The position numbers were made by a program, and so were the translations under genes. DNA of 61,264 nucleotides from an uncultured Treponema sp. (GTDB taxonomy: Bacteria; Spirochaetota; Spirochaetia; Treponematales; Treponemataceae): positions 1 through 61,264 of the forward strand of contig CAMJZA010000013.1 of NCBI GenBank assembly GCA_946410085.1, read 5' to 3'. Below the pieces are notes generated by a model. It had not been told where the DNA came from. It did no database searches and worked only from the letters and a program-made list of their open reading frames with translations. Below, piece after piece: positions 7,530 to 14,683 of this stretch (position 1 is its first letter; every line of letters begins with the position of its first letter).

Positions 7530-7555
7530 AAGAATTTAGAATTTTCTAAATTCTT
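7530..7555. repeat. 26-bp perfect palindrome in AT-rich DNA
   Basis: Two 12-base arms (AAGAATTTAGAA and its complement) surround a central TT. It lies between parS 1 and the TTTTCCACA box, inside the only strongly AT-rich part of this region (about 7508-7605). No T-run or gene end makes it a terminator; a protein-binding or unwinding element is more likely. Confidence 0.6.
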
Positions 7556-7585
7556 ATGTTTCCCGAACAGTCATTTTATACGATG

Positions 7586-7594
7586 TTTTCCACA
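7586..7594 (+). promoter_or_regulatory. DnaA-box-like site TTTTCCACA
   Basis: One mismatch from the DnaA consensus and followed by GTTTATAAA, repeating the context of the consensus box at 7459. Together with parS 1 and the palindrome it makes a second origin-like block 5.7 kb from the 1.7 kb cluster. Confidence 0.5.
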
Positions 7595-7859
7595 GTTTAT
7601 AAATTCCGCGCTTTGGATGAGGGGAGGGGATGGAGAAGGGGTTTCCGGGGGCTGCGCCTTGGGGGAGTGTTTGTTGTGGAACTGATTGCGCGATGGGGGG
7701 GGCGGGAGGTATACATATGGGTAGCATACCCCCTGCGGATTGTCAATGTACACGGCTACGCTCCTGCTTGCGGGTGGGACAGGCTGATTCTTCTCAAGAA
7801 CGTGAAGTGTCTTCTCCTTCCCAAATGAGGCGCGACGCTACGCACTTGCTTGTGTCGCG

Positions 7860-7875
7860 TGTTTCACGTGAAACA
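7860..7875. promoter_or_regulatory. parS: parS site 2 (perfect)
   Basis: The 16-base palindrome TGTTTCACGTGAAACA matches the ParB consensus exactly. It is 377 bases from site 1. Chance occurrence of two such sites in 400 bases is negligible. Confidence 0.92.
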
Positions 7876-8128
7876 CACCACGCAAGCAGGGGCCTCGTCC
7901 GTTGGATGCCCGTTGGGCACGACGTACCGCAGGACGGGCGCATCCGGCACGTCTCGTGTACGTTCCGGGTTCAGTCCGGGCGACAAATCGTTCGGTAATA
8001 TTGCCTGCGCCGGTAGTATCGCCGGTGAGGGCGCAGGAGGACGGCGTCTTGACGGCGGGCGAAAAGCATAGTATCGTCGGAAACGGAGCCGCTTTTTGCA
8101 ACCGGCTCGGAGGAAACTCGGAGGAACT

Positions 8129-8821
8129 ATGAAAAAAATCGGACTGGTGGGCGGAACGGGGCCGGAATCGACCCTGATGTATTACAGGGAACTGAACGGC
8201 AGGATCGACGCGCTGACCCGGTCTGCGCAGATGCCCGAGATTGCAATAGAGAGCGTGAACTTCCGCAGGGCGTGGGAGCTTGTTTCGGCGGGGAACTATG
8301 AAGCCTTGACGGACTATCTTGCGGAAAAAATCGAAACGCTTTCCCGGAGCGGCTGTGAGGTCATCTCGCTCACGGCGGCGACCATGCACGTCGTCCTTGA
8401 CGGCCTTGTCCGGAAGACGGGCATCCGGCCCGTGAGCATCCCCGAGGCGATCTGCGCAGAAGCACGGCGGCGGGGCTACAGGAAGGTCGGCCTTCTGGGG
8501 ACCATCTTTACGATGGAGCAGGATTTCATGAAAAGCGCCTTCGTTCGCTCCGGCATGGAGGTTGCGGTTCCGGGGAAGGCGGACCGGGAGCTGATTGCGA
8601 AGCGGATTCTGGAGGAGCTGGAGCTGGGCATCGTAAAGGAGGAGACGCTCGGGGAGTTCACCCGGATAATCGAAGGAATGCGGGACGAACAGGGCATAGA
8701 GGCGGTCATCCTGGGCTGTACGGAACTGCCCCTGCTGCTGAATCCCGGCAACTGCCCCGTAGACTGCCTTGACAGCGTGGAAATACACCTGCAGACGCTG
8801 ATCCGCCTGGCGATGGACTGA
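8129..8821 (+). CDS. Aspartate/glutamate racemase family protein (YgeA-like)
   Basis: A 230-residue member of the Asp/Glu racemase superfamily. It has IGLVGGTGPESTLMYY at the N-terminus (phosphate/carboxylate loop), a first active-site motif TAATMH (T82) and a second, ILGCTELPLLL (C196). The classical cysteine pair is thus Thr/Cys. E. coli YgeA, an L-aspartate/L-glutamate-specific racemase, has the same pair at Thr83/Cys197, so a similar activity is likely. D-amino acids would feed the cell wall or act as signals. The ATG at 8129 is chosen for the strong GGAGGA site just upstream. The following hydrolase is 31 bases away on the same strand. Confidence 0.85.
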   Translation: MKKIGLVGGTGPESTLMYYRELNGRIDALTRSAQMPEIAIESVNFRRAWELVSAGNYEALTDYLAEKIETLSRSGCEVISLTAATMHVVLDGLVRKTGIRPVSIPEAICAEARRRGYRKVGLLGTIFTMEQDFMKSAFVRSGMEVAVPGKADRELIAKRILEELELGIVKEETLGEFTRIIEGMRDEQGIEAVILGCTELPLLLNPGNCPVDCLDSVEIHLQTLIRLAMD

Positions 8822-8852
8822 GGAGCCGGATGCTGCGGGGAGTGAAAGCGCC

Positions 8853-9635
8853 GTGAACTACCGGGAATACGGGAAAGGCCATGCGGAACACATCATCCTC
8901 CTGCACGGGGGCGGACTGTCCTGGTGGAACTACCGGACCGAGGCGGAACTGCTTGAGGACACGTTTCACGTGATACTTCCTGTCCTTGACGGGCATGCAG
9001 GAAGCGGGAGGCCCTTTACTTCCATAGAAGACAACGCCGCGGAAATCGTTGCATTCATTGACGGGGAGCTGGGCGGTTCCGTCGCCCTGATCGGGGGCCT
9101 GTCGCTCGGTGCGCAGGTCCTGCTTGCAATCCTTGCCGGGCGGGGGGACATCTGCCGCTGTGCCCTGGTGGAAAGCGCCTGCGTCATTCCCTCGCCCCTT
9201 ACGTGCGCCCTCGCGGGGCCCGCACTCGGTATGAGCTACGGGCTTATACGGAACAGGCGTTTTTCCCGCCTGCAGTTTGAGGCCCTGCACATCAGGGAAG
9301 ACCTGTTCGGAGACTATTACCGGGACAGCTGCCTGATTTCCCGGGAGGACATGACGGCTTTCCTGCGGGCAAGTTCTGCCTTTTCCGCCGGAAAGTCCCT
9401 GAGGGCGAGTTCCTCCTATCCGCTGAAGGATTCCCTGTCCGGCTGCCGGGCGCGGGTGCAGGTCGCCGTGGGAGGAAAGGAAGACCGGCGGATGCTCCGG
9501 TCAGCCGCCATGATTCACGGGATGATTCCCGGAAGCACCCTGGAGGTCCTGCCCGGCCTGCATCACGGCGGGCTCTCCCTGAACCGTCCCGCCGAGTACG
9601 CGGCGCGCCTCCGGGGAATGCTTGTGGAAGCGTAA
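8853..9635 (+). CDS. Alpha/beta-fold hydrolase
   Basis: A 260-residue alpha/beta hydrolase starting at a GTG. It has the oxyanion loop HGGGLSWWNYR (about residues 14-24), the nucleophile elbow GGLSLGAQ (Ser near 84), and a C-terminal histidine in GLHHGGLSL. The catalytic acid is probably the Asp in GGKEDRRM. Esterase, lipase or C-C hydrolase activity is possible; the substrate is unknown. It is probably co-transcribed with the upstream racemase. A near-perfect parS palindrome sits inside the coding sequence (8963-8976), so DNA in this gene may also serve ParB binding. Confidence 0.85.
   Translation: MNYREYGKGHAEHIILLHGGGLSWWNYRTEAELLEDTFHVILPVLDGHAGSGRPFTSIEDNAAEIVAFIDGELGGSVALIGGLSLGAQVLLAILAGRGDICRCALVESACVIPSPLTCALAGPALGMSYGLIRNRRFSRLQFEALHIREDLFGDYYRDSCLISREDMTAFLRASSAFSAGKSLRASSSYPLKDSLSGCRARVQVAVGGKEDRRMLRSAAMIHGMIPGSTLEVLPGLHHGGLSLNRPAEYAARLRGMLVEA
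8963..8976. promoter_or_regulatory. parS-like site 3, inside a coding sequence
   Basis: GTTTCACGTGATAC differs from the parS core GTTTCACGTGAAAC at a single base. Intragenic parS sites are normal in bacteria. It lies 1.1 kb from the perfect site. Confidence 0.5.
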
Positions 9636-9698
9636 AGATAGTTATTAAAACATATAAATCGTTACAATATGAAGAGTTAGAGCCATTTATCCTCTGTG

Positions 9699-11165
9699 TC
9701 ACTCAGCGAGGCGGTAGACGACGGAGCCGCGTTCGGGTGTCCAGATGGCCTTGCGCTGTTCGGGGAGGCTTGCGATGCTTGAAAGCCTGAAGCCCATGCT
9801 TTCGAACCAGTCGGAGGTCTGGGTCGTCAGGAGGAAGATGTCTCTTGCACCCGAGCGGCGGGCGCGCGCAATGAGGAACTCGACGAGCTTGGGGCCGATG
9901 CCGAGGCTGGAGCAGGAGCGGTCTACGGCGATGCCGGCGATTTCCATCTGGCCGTCGCTGTAGGGGATGAGGGCGGCGGATGCGCGGATGGCGCCGTCCA
10001 GTTCGTAGACGACGTAGTGGCTCAGCTGGTCGCCGAGCGACTCCTTGCTGCGCGGGAGGAGGATGCCTTTTTCGACGAAGGGCTGCATGAGGGTGAGGAC
10101 GGCGGGGATGTCGTCGCTTTCCATGTCGCGGATGCGGCCGTAGTCGCGCACGTAGATCATGGTTCCCGAACCGAAGTCGGAGAAGATTTCGCAGGGGAGG
10201 GTTCCTTCCATAGAACCGTCCAGGATGTGGACGCGGGAAACCCCGGACGAACAGGCCCGGCGGGCAATCGTGAGCAGTTCATGCATTTTTTCCCTGTCAA
10301 CCGGGCTGCTGTATGCGGAATGTATCGAGCGTTCGGTAGAAGCGGGGGCTTTTCCCCCTGCATTGACCGACGGGAAGTTAGTCTGCAGGAAGGCGTCCAG
10401 TTCGTCCAGGCTCAGGGCGGGGACGGTGTCTTCCGCCGAAAGGCTGAGGCCTTCGGGAATGACGAACCGTTCGGCAGTTATCGCTGCGCCGGGCACGAGG
10501 TAAAAGAGCTTGTCGGCGTTCAGGTGACAGGCGATTTTTTCGGCAAGCATGGTCGAAGAGATGTTGTAGGGCCTGCCGGCGATGGACCAGCCGATGCAGG
10601 GGAAGATGGGAATGAAGCCGTCTTCCAGCACTTTGCCCAGCGAGGCGGCGTCTACCTTGTCGATGTCGCCGACGGTTCCCCAGTCGTAGCCGCCGATGAT
10701 GCCCCGGCCCCGGGCGCGGACCCAGTTGCCGATGAGGGCGGGGACTTTTTCTCCGGCGAGGGCGGTCATGACTTGGTTGGACACGTCAAAGGCGGCCATC
10801 TTGATGAGGGGCATTGCCTCTGCGTCCGTTACGCGGCAGCCGTCCCGGGTCCGCCAGGGGATGCCCGACCGGGAAAGGATGTCGTCTATGCGGACGGCCG
10901 CTCCCGGCACGAGGATGATCCGGAGTCCCGCCCGGTGCAGGAGGCCGATGTCCTTGATGTGGGAGAGGAAGACGCCCTGGTCCAGCAGCTTGCCGTCCAG
11001 ATAGATGACGAGGAGGGCGTCCCGGAAGCGGTCGATGTAGCGGATGACGTCGCGGATGGAGGCTGCCCGGTCCCGGATGCGGGCTGCGGCGTTCTGCACG
11101 GCGGGGCCGGCAGTGTTCTGCAGGGCTTGTCCGGCGGCCGCGGGCTGTATCGTGTCGTGGTTCAT
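9699..11165 (-). CDS. argA: ArgA-type amino-acid N-acetyltransferase (kinase-like + GNAT domains)
   Basis: A 488-residue two-domain protein. The N-terminal half is an amino-acid-kinase fold (IRYIDRFRDALLVIYLDGKLL; LRIILVPGAAVRIDDIL; ALIGNWVRARG). The C-terminal GNAT domain has MQPFVEKGILLPRS and AVDRSCSSLGIGPKLVEFLIARA. This order is that of bacterial N-acetylglutamate synthase, which makes N-acetyl-L-glutamate from glutamate and acetyl-CoA, the first step of arginine synthesis. The kinase-like domain usually mediates arginine feedback. The start at 11165 follows a GAAGG site; the longer frame to 11300 runs into repeat DNA and is rejected. No other arg gene is nearby. Confidence 0.85.
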   Translation of the reverse strand: MNHDTIQPAAAGQALQNTAGPAVQNAAARIRDRAASIRDVIRYIDRFRDALLVIYLDGKLLDQGVFLSHIKDIGLLHRAGLRIILVPGAAVRIDDILSRSGIPWRTRDGCRVTDAEAMPLIKMAAFDVSNQVMTALAGEKVPALIGNWVRARGRGIIGGYDWGTVGDIDKVDAASLGKVLEDGFIPIFPCIGWSIAGRPYNISSTMLAEKIACHLNADKLFYLVPGAAITAERFVIPEGLSLSAEDTVPALSLDELDAFLQTNFPSVNAGGKAPASTERSIHSAYSSPVDREKMHELLTIARRACSSGVSRVHILDGSMEGTLPCEIFSDFGSGTMIYVRDYGRIRDMESDDIPAVLTLMQPFVEKGILLPRSKESLGDQLSHYVVYELDGAIRASAALIPYSDGQMEIAGIAVDRSCSSLGIGPKLVEFLIARARRSGARDIFLLTTQTSDWFESMGFRLSSIASLPEQRKAIWTPERGSVVYRLAE

Positions 11166-11254
11166 ATATATACCTTCGTGCCTTTTCCGCTCTGTCATTA
11201 TGCAGAAAAAATGCATCATTTTCCCCGGTAAAGTGACAAAAATGCCTCCTGTCT

Positions 11255-11287
11255 GAAGTGGAGAAGCTCGCCGCCGGGCAGGGGTGA
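11255..11287 (+). repeat. 33-base copy of the 3' end of the Rpn-like gene
   Basis: This stretch matches 11885-11917, the last codons and stop of the Rpn-type remnant, at 30 of 33 bases. It is a detached tail of the same or a sibling gene, 0.6 kb upstream, and marks local duplication and deletion. Confidence 0.65.
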
Positions 11288-11302
11288 TACGCTCTCGCAA
11301 CT

Positions 11303-11360
11303 GGCAGCGCAGCTTCGAGCCAACCGGCAGCGCAGCTTCAAGCCTAGCGGCAACAGCCCT
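11303..11360. repeat. 23-bp direct repeat, about 2.5 units
   Basis: GGCAGCGCAGCTTC begins at 11303 and 11326, and a third, decayed GGCAACAGCC begins at 11349, giving an exact 23-base period. It lies between the detached Rpn tail and the larger 23-bp array. Confidence 0.6.
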
Positions 11361-11429
11361 GTCCGTTGGACCGAAGCGTCAGGGCTATCCGTTCCCGGCT
11401 GCGCGCTTGTACACGTCCGGCTGCACCGT

Positions 11430-11613
11430 ATTAAACACAGTGCGTGCACAGCATTGAACACAGTGCGTGCACAGCATTGAACACGGCGCGTGCACTGCAT
11501 TAAACACGGCGCGTGCACAGCATTAAACACAGCGTGTGCACTGTACTGAACACAGCGTGTGCACCGTGTTAAACATACCGCGTGCACCGTGTTAAACACA
11601 CCGGGTGTACCGG
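11430..11613. repeat. Tandem array of eight 23-bp units
   Basis: Units begin at 11430, 11453, 11476, 11499, 11522, 11545, 11568 and 11591. Each has the pattern ATT(A/G)AACAC then G(T/C)GTGCAC, with increasing divergence to the right. There are no spacers, so this is not CRISPR. It ends within 6 bases of the start of the truncated Rpn-like frame. Confidence 0.85.
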
Positions 11614-11618
11614 CTTAC

Positions 11619-11918
11619 ATGAGTTTCAGGCACATGAAGTACGTCCAGACGGACGAGGCGGAATCTGAGTTTACGAGGAGGCTGCGGGAAATGGTTGAAG
11701 CACAGAAACAGATTGAAGGAACGAAGAAGCTTTACTTCTCGTGGAGCCTGCACGACTATGACGTGCGGAACGAGGGGCGTGTTGAAGGAGAGCGGGGAAA
11801 AGCCCGTGAGACCGCCCGGAACATGCTGGCGATGGGACTGGGAACTCATGAGCAGATAGCCGGGGCAACCGGCCTCTCCCTTGCGGAAGTGGAGAAACTC
11901 GCTGCCGGGCAGGGATGA
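11619..11918 (+). pseudogene. 5'-truncated Rpn-family (PD-(D/E)XK) nuclease/transposase remnant
   Basis: The 99 residues are the C-terminal third of an Rpn/YhgA-type protein (recombination-promoting nuclease, PDDEXK transposase-associated family). Typical features are DEAESEFTRRLREMVEAQ, a charged linker (NEGRVEGERGKARETARNML), and the closing helix-turn-helix-like GLGTHEQIAGATGLSLAEVEKL. The nuclease core that should precede it is absent; a 23-bp tandem array sits where it would be. A detached copy of the last 33 bases lies at 11255. It is probably not functional as a nuclease, though the C-terminal piece could still be expressed. Confidence 0.7.
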
Positions 11919-12128
11919 CAGGCCTGCCGCCCGTACGCCGCCCGGGGTGACCGATCTGCGGCAGGGATGACCGTTCTGCGGGCGGAAGAAGCACTTTTAT
12001 GCAGGGTAGAAGATGCATTTTTATGCAGGAAATGCTTATTTTGCTTTGGCGGGTGTCCGATAGTGGGAATGTGGGACGGTGAAACTGCATTTTTTTACGT
12101 GCACTGGAGTTTTTGGAGAAGCATTTGC
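11919..12128. repeat. Decayed short direct repeats upstream of the OMP gene
   Basis: GTGACCG.TCTGCGG occurs twice at a 20-base spacing (from about 11947), and TTTTATGCAGG twice at a 24-base spacing (11994 and 12018). No gene is recognised in this stretch. Confidence 0.4.
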
Positions 12129-12157
12129 TTGACAAAACGAATTCGTTGTCTTACAGT
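12129..12157 (+). promoter_or_regulatory. OMP promoter with palindromic operator in the spacer
   Basis: Consensus -35 TTGACA (12129-12134), 17-base spacer, -10 TACAGT (12152-12157). The spacer holds the perfect palindrome AACGAATTCGTT (12136-12147), inside a looser symmetry GACAA...TTGTC. A repressor bound here would block polymerase. The leader is about 50 bases with an AGGAGG site. Confidence 0.55.
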
Positions 12158-12213
12158 AGATAATAAGGAAAAGAGGATACTAAGAAGTTTCGTAACTTCA
12201 GGAGGCGATATTT

Positions 12214-13197
12214 ATGAAACGGTTGGTTGCGTCACTTTTGGCGCTGGGAGCGGCGGGACTGCTTTCTGCTCAGGTTAATTTTGCCATCGGCGCGAGGGGT
12301 ACCTTCGGCTTCGGGCTCGGGACGACGGCGAACCCGATGGAGAATTATGCAAGTTCTTTCTATGATGCATACTGGGACTGCATGATTGATATGCTGAGGT
12401 TCTACGGCTGGGGCACGACGGGAACGAACACGGGCTATGAGTCTGACTATGACAACGAGAACCTGAGCGTCAAGCCCTTTGAAAGCTTCGTTGCAGGCGG
12501 CGCCCTCGTCGGCCGGATCGGCATTGACTCCGTGCCCGGCCTCTACTTCCAGCCGGAAATCGGCTTTTCCCACAATCAGGTGAAATACAAGTACCACTGG
12601 GAAGGCAGCGGACTTGAGAATTCGTATTCATATGGCGGTGTCTATCATACATATACGTATGACAGGGAGGCTGAAGGCGACGGCTCCTTCGGCTACAATT
12701 CCATCGAAATTCCGATCCTCGTCGGCTATGACCTTGAGCTGGGCCACGGCTTTGTCATCTCCCCCTACGGAGGACTGAACCTGTCCATCCCGGTCGGCAA
12801 GCTGTCCTGGTCCATGGGAGCTGAAACGGATACAGTCCGGAGATATAGAGACGGCGTGCTGCGGGACGGCTATCCGCGGACAGATAAGGACAATTCTTCG
12901 AGCATCGAGGCGTCCATCAAGAACGGGGTCATCCCCGGCCTGGTGCTCGGTACGGGCGCCGGCTACAAGTTTGACGACCACAACATGATTATGGGTGACC
13001 TGCGCTATGTCATGGACTTTACCGCCGTCCGCGCCGAATCCGATATCCATGATGCCATGAAGGCTGCTGCCAAGAGGTCCGGTTCTGTGTTTGACTGGGA
13101 TGAGGATATGCGGAAGTGGTTTGACAAGTCATTCCGCTGGGATGCACTGACCCGCCGTGCCCTGTCAATCGGCATAAGCTACATGTACTTCTTCTAG
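12214..13197 (+). CDS. Secreted outer-membrane beta-barrel protein
   Basis: A 327-residue protein with a clear Sec signal peptide (MKRLVASLLALGAAGLLSA, cleavage near AQ). The rest is rich in alternating aromatic/Gly strands (FAIGARGTFGFGLG; PGLYFQPEIGFSHNQ; GHGFVISPYGGLNLS; GAGYKFDDHNMIMGDLRYVMDF) and ends SIGISYMYFF, a terminal beta strand with C-terminal Phe as required for BAM-dependent insertion. It fits the PorT/OmpA-like outer-membrane beta-barrel domain families. It could be a small porin or adhesin. The promoter carries a palindromic operator, so expression is probably regulated. A rho-independent terminator follows 20 bases after the stop. Confidence 0.8.
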   Translation: MKRLVASLLALGAAGLLSAQVNFAIGARGTFGFGLGTTANPMENYASSFYDAYWDCMIDMLRFYGWGTTGTNTGYESDYDNENLSVKPFESFVAGGALVGRIGIDSVPGLYFQPEIGFSHNQVKYKYHWEGSGLENSYSYGGVYHTYTYDREAEGDGSFGYNSIEIPILVGYDLELGHGFVISPYGGLNLSIPVGKLSWSMGAETDTVRRYRDGVLRDGYPRTDKDNSSSIEASIKNGVIPGLVLGTGAGYKFDDHNMIMGDLRYVMDFTAVRAESDIHDAMKAAAKRSGSVFDWDEDMRKWFDKSFRWDALTRRALSIGISYMYFF

Positions 13198-13216
13198 ACA
13201 AAGCGGCTGTCATGCA

Positions 13217-13260
13217 AAAGCCCCTGTCCGTGCCCGTCCGGGCCGGCAGGGGCTTTTTTT
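13217..13260. terminator. Rho-independent terminator after the OMP gene
   Basis: Arms AGCCCCTG (13219-13226) and CAGGGGCT (13247-13254) with a GC-rich extension, then seven T on the plus strand. A matching A-run on the left arm lets it act also for the convergent methyltransferase gene. Confidence 0.85.
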
Positions 13261-13301
13261 GTGCCGGGCGTCCTGCTGCTATGGGGCAGTCCGGCAGGGG
13301 C

Positions 13302-14039
13302 TTATGCTTCCAGGAGGGCGACGATGCCGTCTTCCTGCCCGGTAAAGGGGGCTGTGTCGAATCCCGCATAGAGTTCTGCCTTTGAAAAACCTGCTTCCCG
13401 GGCGAACTCCCGCAGTTCGCCGCTCGTGAGGGGATAGGCCTTTTCGTCTTCCATGACGGGGAGGAGCTGGCCGTTGCCGGTTTCGAGGTTCTGCTTGATG
13501 ACACAGGCGTCGCCGTCGTTGCACCAGAGTTCCGTAAAGAGGCTTGCCCGCATGCTCGCCCGCGTCGGCAGCTGATGCAGGGGGATTCCCTTTTTGCGCA
13601 GGTCAAAGTTCGGCAGGCTTATGACGAAGCAGCCGCCGTCGGAAAGGAGGGCGCGGACGTCCGCAAAGAACTTGCGGAGCAGCATTGCGTCGTGTATCAT
13701 CATGATGCGGTCGTCGAGGATCGAGATGATGTTGTAGAAGCCTTTGCCCAGAAAGCGGGACATGTCAAGGTAGTCCATCTGGAAAAAGCGTATGGACATG
13801 AGCTGGCTCCGCTTGCGCCGGTTGGCGGAATGGAGCAGGTCGGCGTTGGATTCTATGCCGGTGACGTCGTAGCCTTCCCGGGCAAGGATGCTTTCAAATA
13901 CTCCCGTGCCGCACTCTATGCTGAGGATTTTCACCGGGTTTGCGTATCTTTTTACTAATTCATCGTAGAACTTCTTCTGGACCGTCGTGACTGGAAACAG
14001 TTCGTCATAATATTCCACTATATTTTGTATTGAGTACAT
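13302..14039 (-). CDS. Class I SAM-dependent methyltransferase
   Basis: A 245-residue methyltransferase with motif I ILSIECGTGVFESILAREGYDVTGIESNADLL (about residues 38-69) and post-motif segments FFQMDYLDM and NIISILDDR, followed by a LLSDGGCFVISLPNFDLR strand. The fold is that of small-molecule or protein methyltransferases of the UbiE/Methyltransf_25 type; the substrate is unknown. ATG 14039 is preferred over GTG 14045 because the latter directly abuts the -10 TATAAT. It is convergent with the OMP gene. Confidence 0.8.
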   Translation of the reverse strand: MYSIQNIVEYYDELFPVTTVQKKFYDELVKRYANPVKILSIECGTGVFESILAREGYDVTGIESNADLLHSANRRKRSQLMSIRFFQMDYLDMSRFLGKGFYNIISILDDRIMMIHDAMLLRKFFADVRALLSDGGCFVISLPNFDLRKKGIPLHQLPTRASMRASLFTELWCNDGDACVIKQNLETGNGQLLPVMEDEKAYPLTSGELREFAREAGFSKAELYAGFDTAPFTGQEDGIVALLEA

Positions 14040-14045
14040 ACGCAC

Positions 14046-14074
14046 ATTATACGGCGGAGCGGGGCTTTTTGCAA
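14046..14074 (-). promoter_or_regulatory. Methyltransferase promoter, probably leaderless
   Basis: On the minus strand: -35 TTGCAA (14074-14069), 17-base spacer, -10 TATAAT (14051-14046), then 6 bases to ATG 14039. No ribosome site can fit between. Confidence 0.65.
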
Positions 14075-14130
14075 TGAATTTTTTGCGGGGGCCGAACCGG
14101 GAGCTGGCGCGTCAGCTCCCGGGGGGCGGG

Positions 14131-14484
14131 CTATTCGTGGTGGTCGTGGTGGCTGCAGCGGGCGTCGGGGTTGCCCTGCAGCCTGCCTTCCGCAAAGAGC
14201 CGGGCGGCTTCGTCTGCGCTTCCCGTGACGCCGGGGACCTCGGCGAGGCCCGCCGCGGCGATTGCTTCTATGGCGCCCTGGCCCCGGTTCCCGAGGATGA
14301 GGGTCTGGACGCCGAGGCTTTTCAGGTAGGGCGGCAGGGCGTGGTGGCCGTTTCCTTCCGTACCGATGACTTCTGATGAAAGGATTTTTCCGTCTTCAAT
14401 CTCGTAGAGCTTGAAGCTCTGGGTTTTTCCGAAATGCTGGAAAACGCTGCCGCTTTCCCTGTCGTAGGTGACTGCTATCTTCAT
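14131..14484 (-). CDS. NifX/NifB-type dinitrogenase cofactor-fold protein
   Basis: A 117-residue protein of the NifB/NifX/VnfX iron-molybdenum-cofactor-binding fold. It starts MKIAVTYDRESGSVFQHFGKTQSF and contains GNGHHALPPYLKSLGVQTLILGNRGQGAIEAI, with the conserved G-x-G and the following GA. The tail is histidine- and cysteine-rich (CSHHDHHE), suggesting metal binding. No nitrogenase genes are nearby, so this is one of the many free-standing members with an uncertain, probably Fe-S or metal-carrier, role. A -10 TATAGA lies 8 bases before the ATG, but no good -35 is seen. Confidence 0.82.
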   Translation of the reverse strand: MKIAVTYDRESGSVFQHFGKTQSFKLYEIEDGKILSSEVIGTEGNGHHALPPYLKSLGVQTLILGNRGQGAIEAIAAAGLAEVPGVTGSADEAARLFAEGRLQGNPDARCSHHDHHE

Positions 14485-14586
14485 GCTGCCATTCTATACG
14501 GATTTTCTGCGTTTGTCGACGGGCGGGGGGATGTCCGGGGGTGAATCGATGCTTGACGGCGGCATGGTCCTGCTGCTGTGCGGGAA

Positions 14587-14626
14587 CAAAAAAGCCCTGC
14601 CCGCGAGGCGTGTACGGGCAGGGCTG
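14587..14626 (-). terminator. metK terminator
   Basis: Arms AGCCCTGCCCG and CGGGCAGGGCT with a loop of about 13 bases. On the minus strand they are followed by a run of six T. It is positioned about 60 bases after the metK stop. Confidence 0.85.
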
Positions 14627-14683
14627 TGTGCCGCAGCCGGACAGGGGAACCCGCCCGGTTCTGTGGAAATAGGCTCCGTTCGG

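Larger units (their letters stand above)
7227..8128. other. 900-base intergenic region with origin/segregation signals
   Basis: No convincing gene is present. Contents: the acetyltransferase promoter (7233-7261), a DnaA box (7459), two parS sites (7483, 7860), a palindrome (7530-7555), a second DnaA-like box (7586) and a strong GC-rich stem-loop (8004-8037, arms CCTGCGCC / GGCGCAGG). The part from 7600 to 7850 is GC-rich and featureless to me. Confidence 0.6.

Noticed and set aside
7325-7828. Short open frames in the parS region (for example 7325-7516 and 7556-7828)
   Set aside because: No ribosome sites, no protein-like features, and they cross the palindrome, DnaA box and parS signals.
11166-11300. 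N-terminal extension of the ArgA-type protein to 11300
   Set aside because: It runs through a copied gene tail, lacks homology, and a GAAGG site supports the start at 11165.
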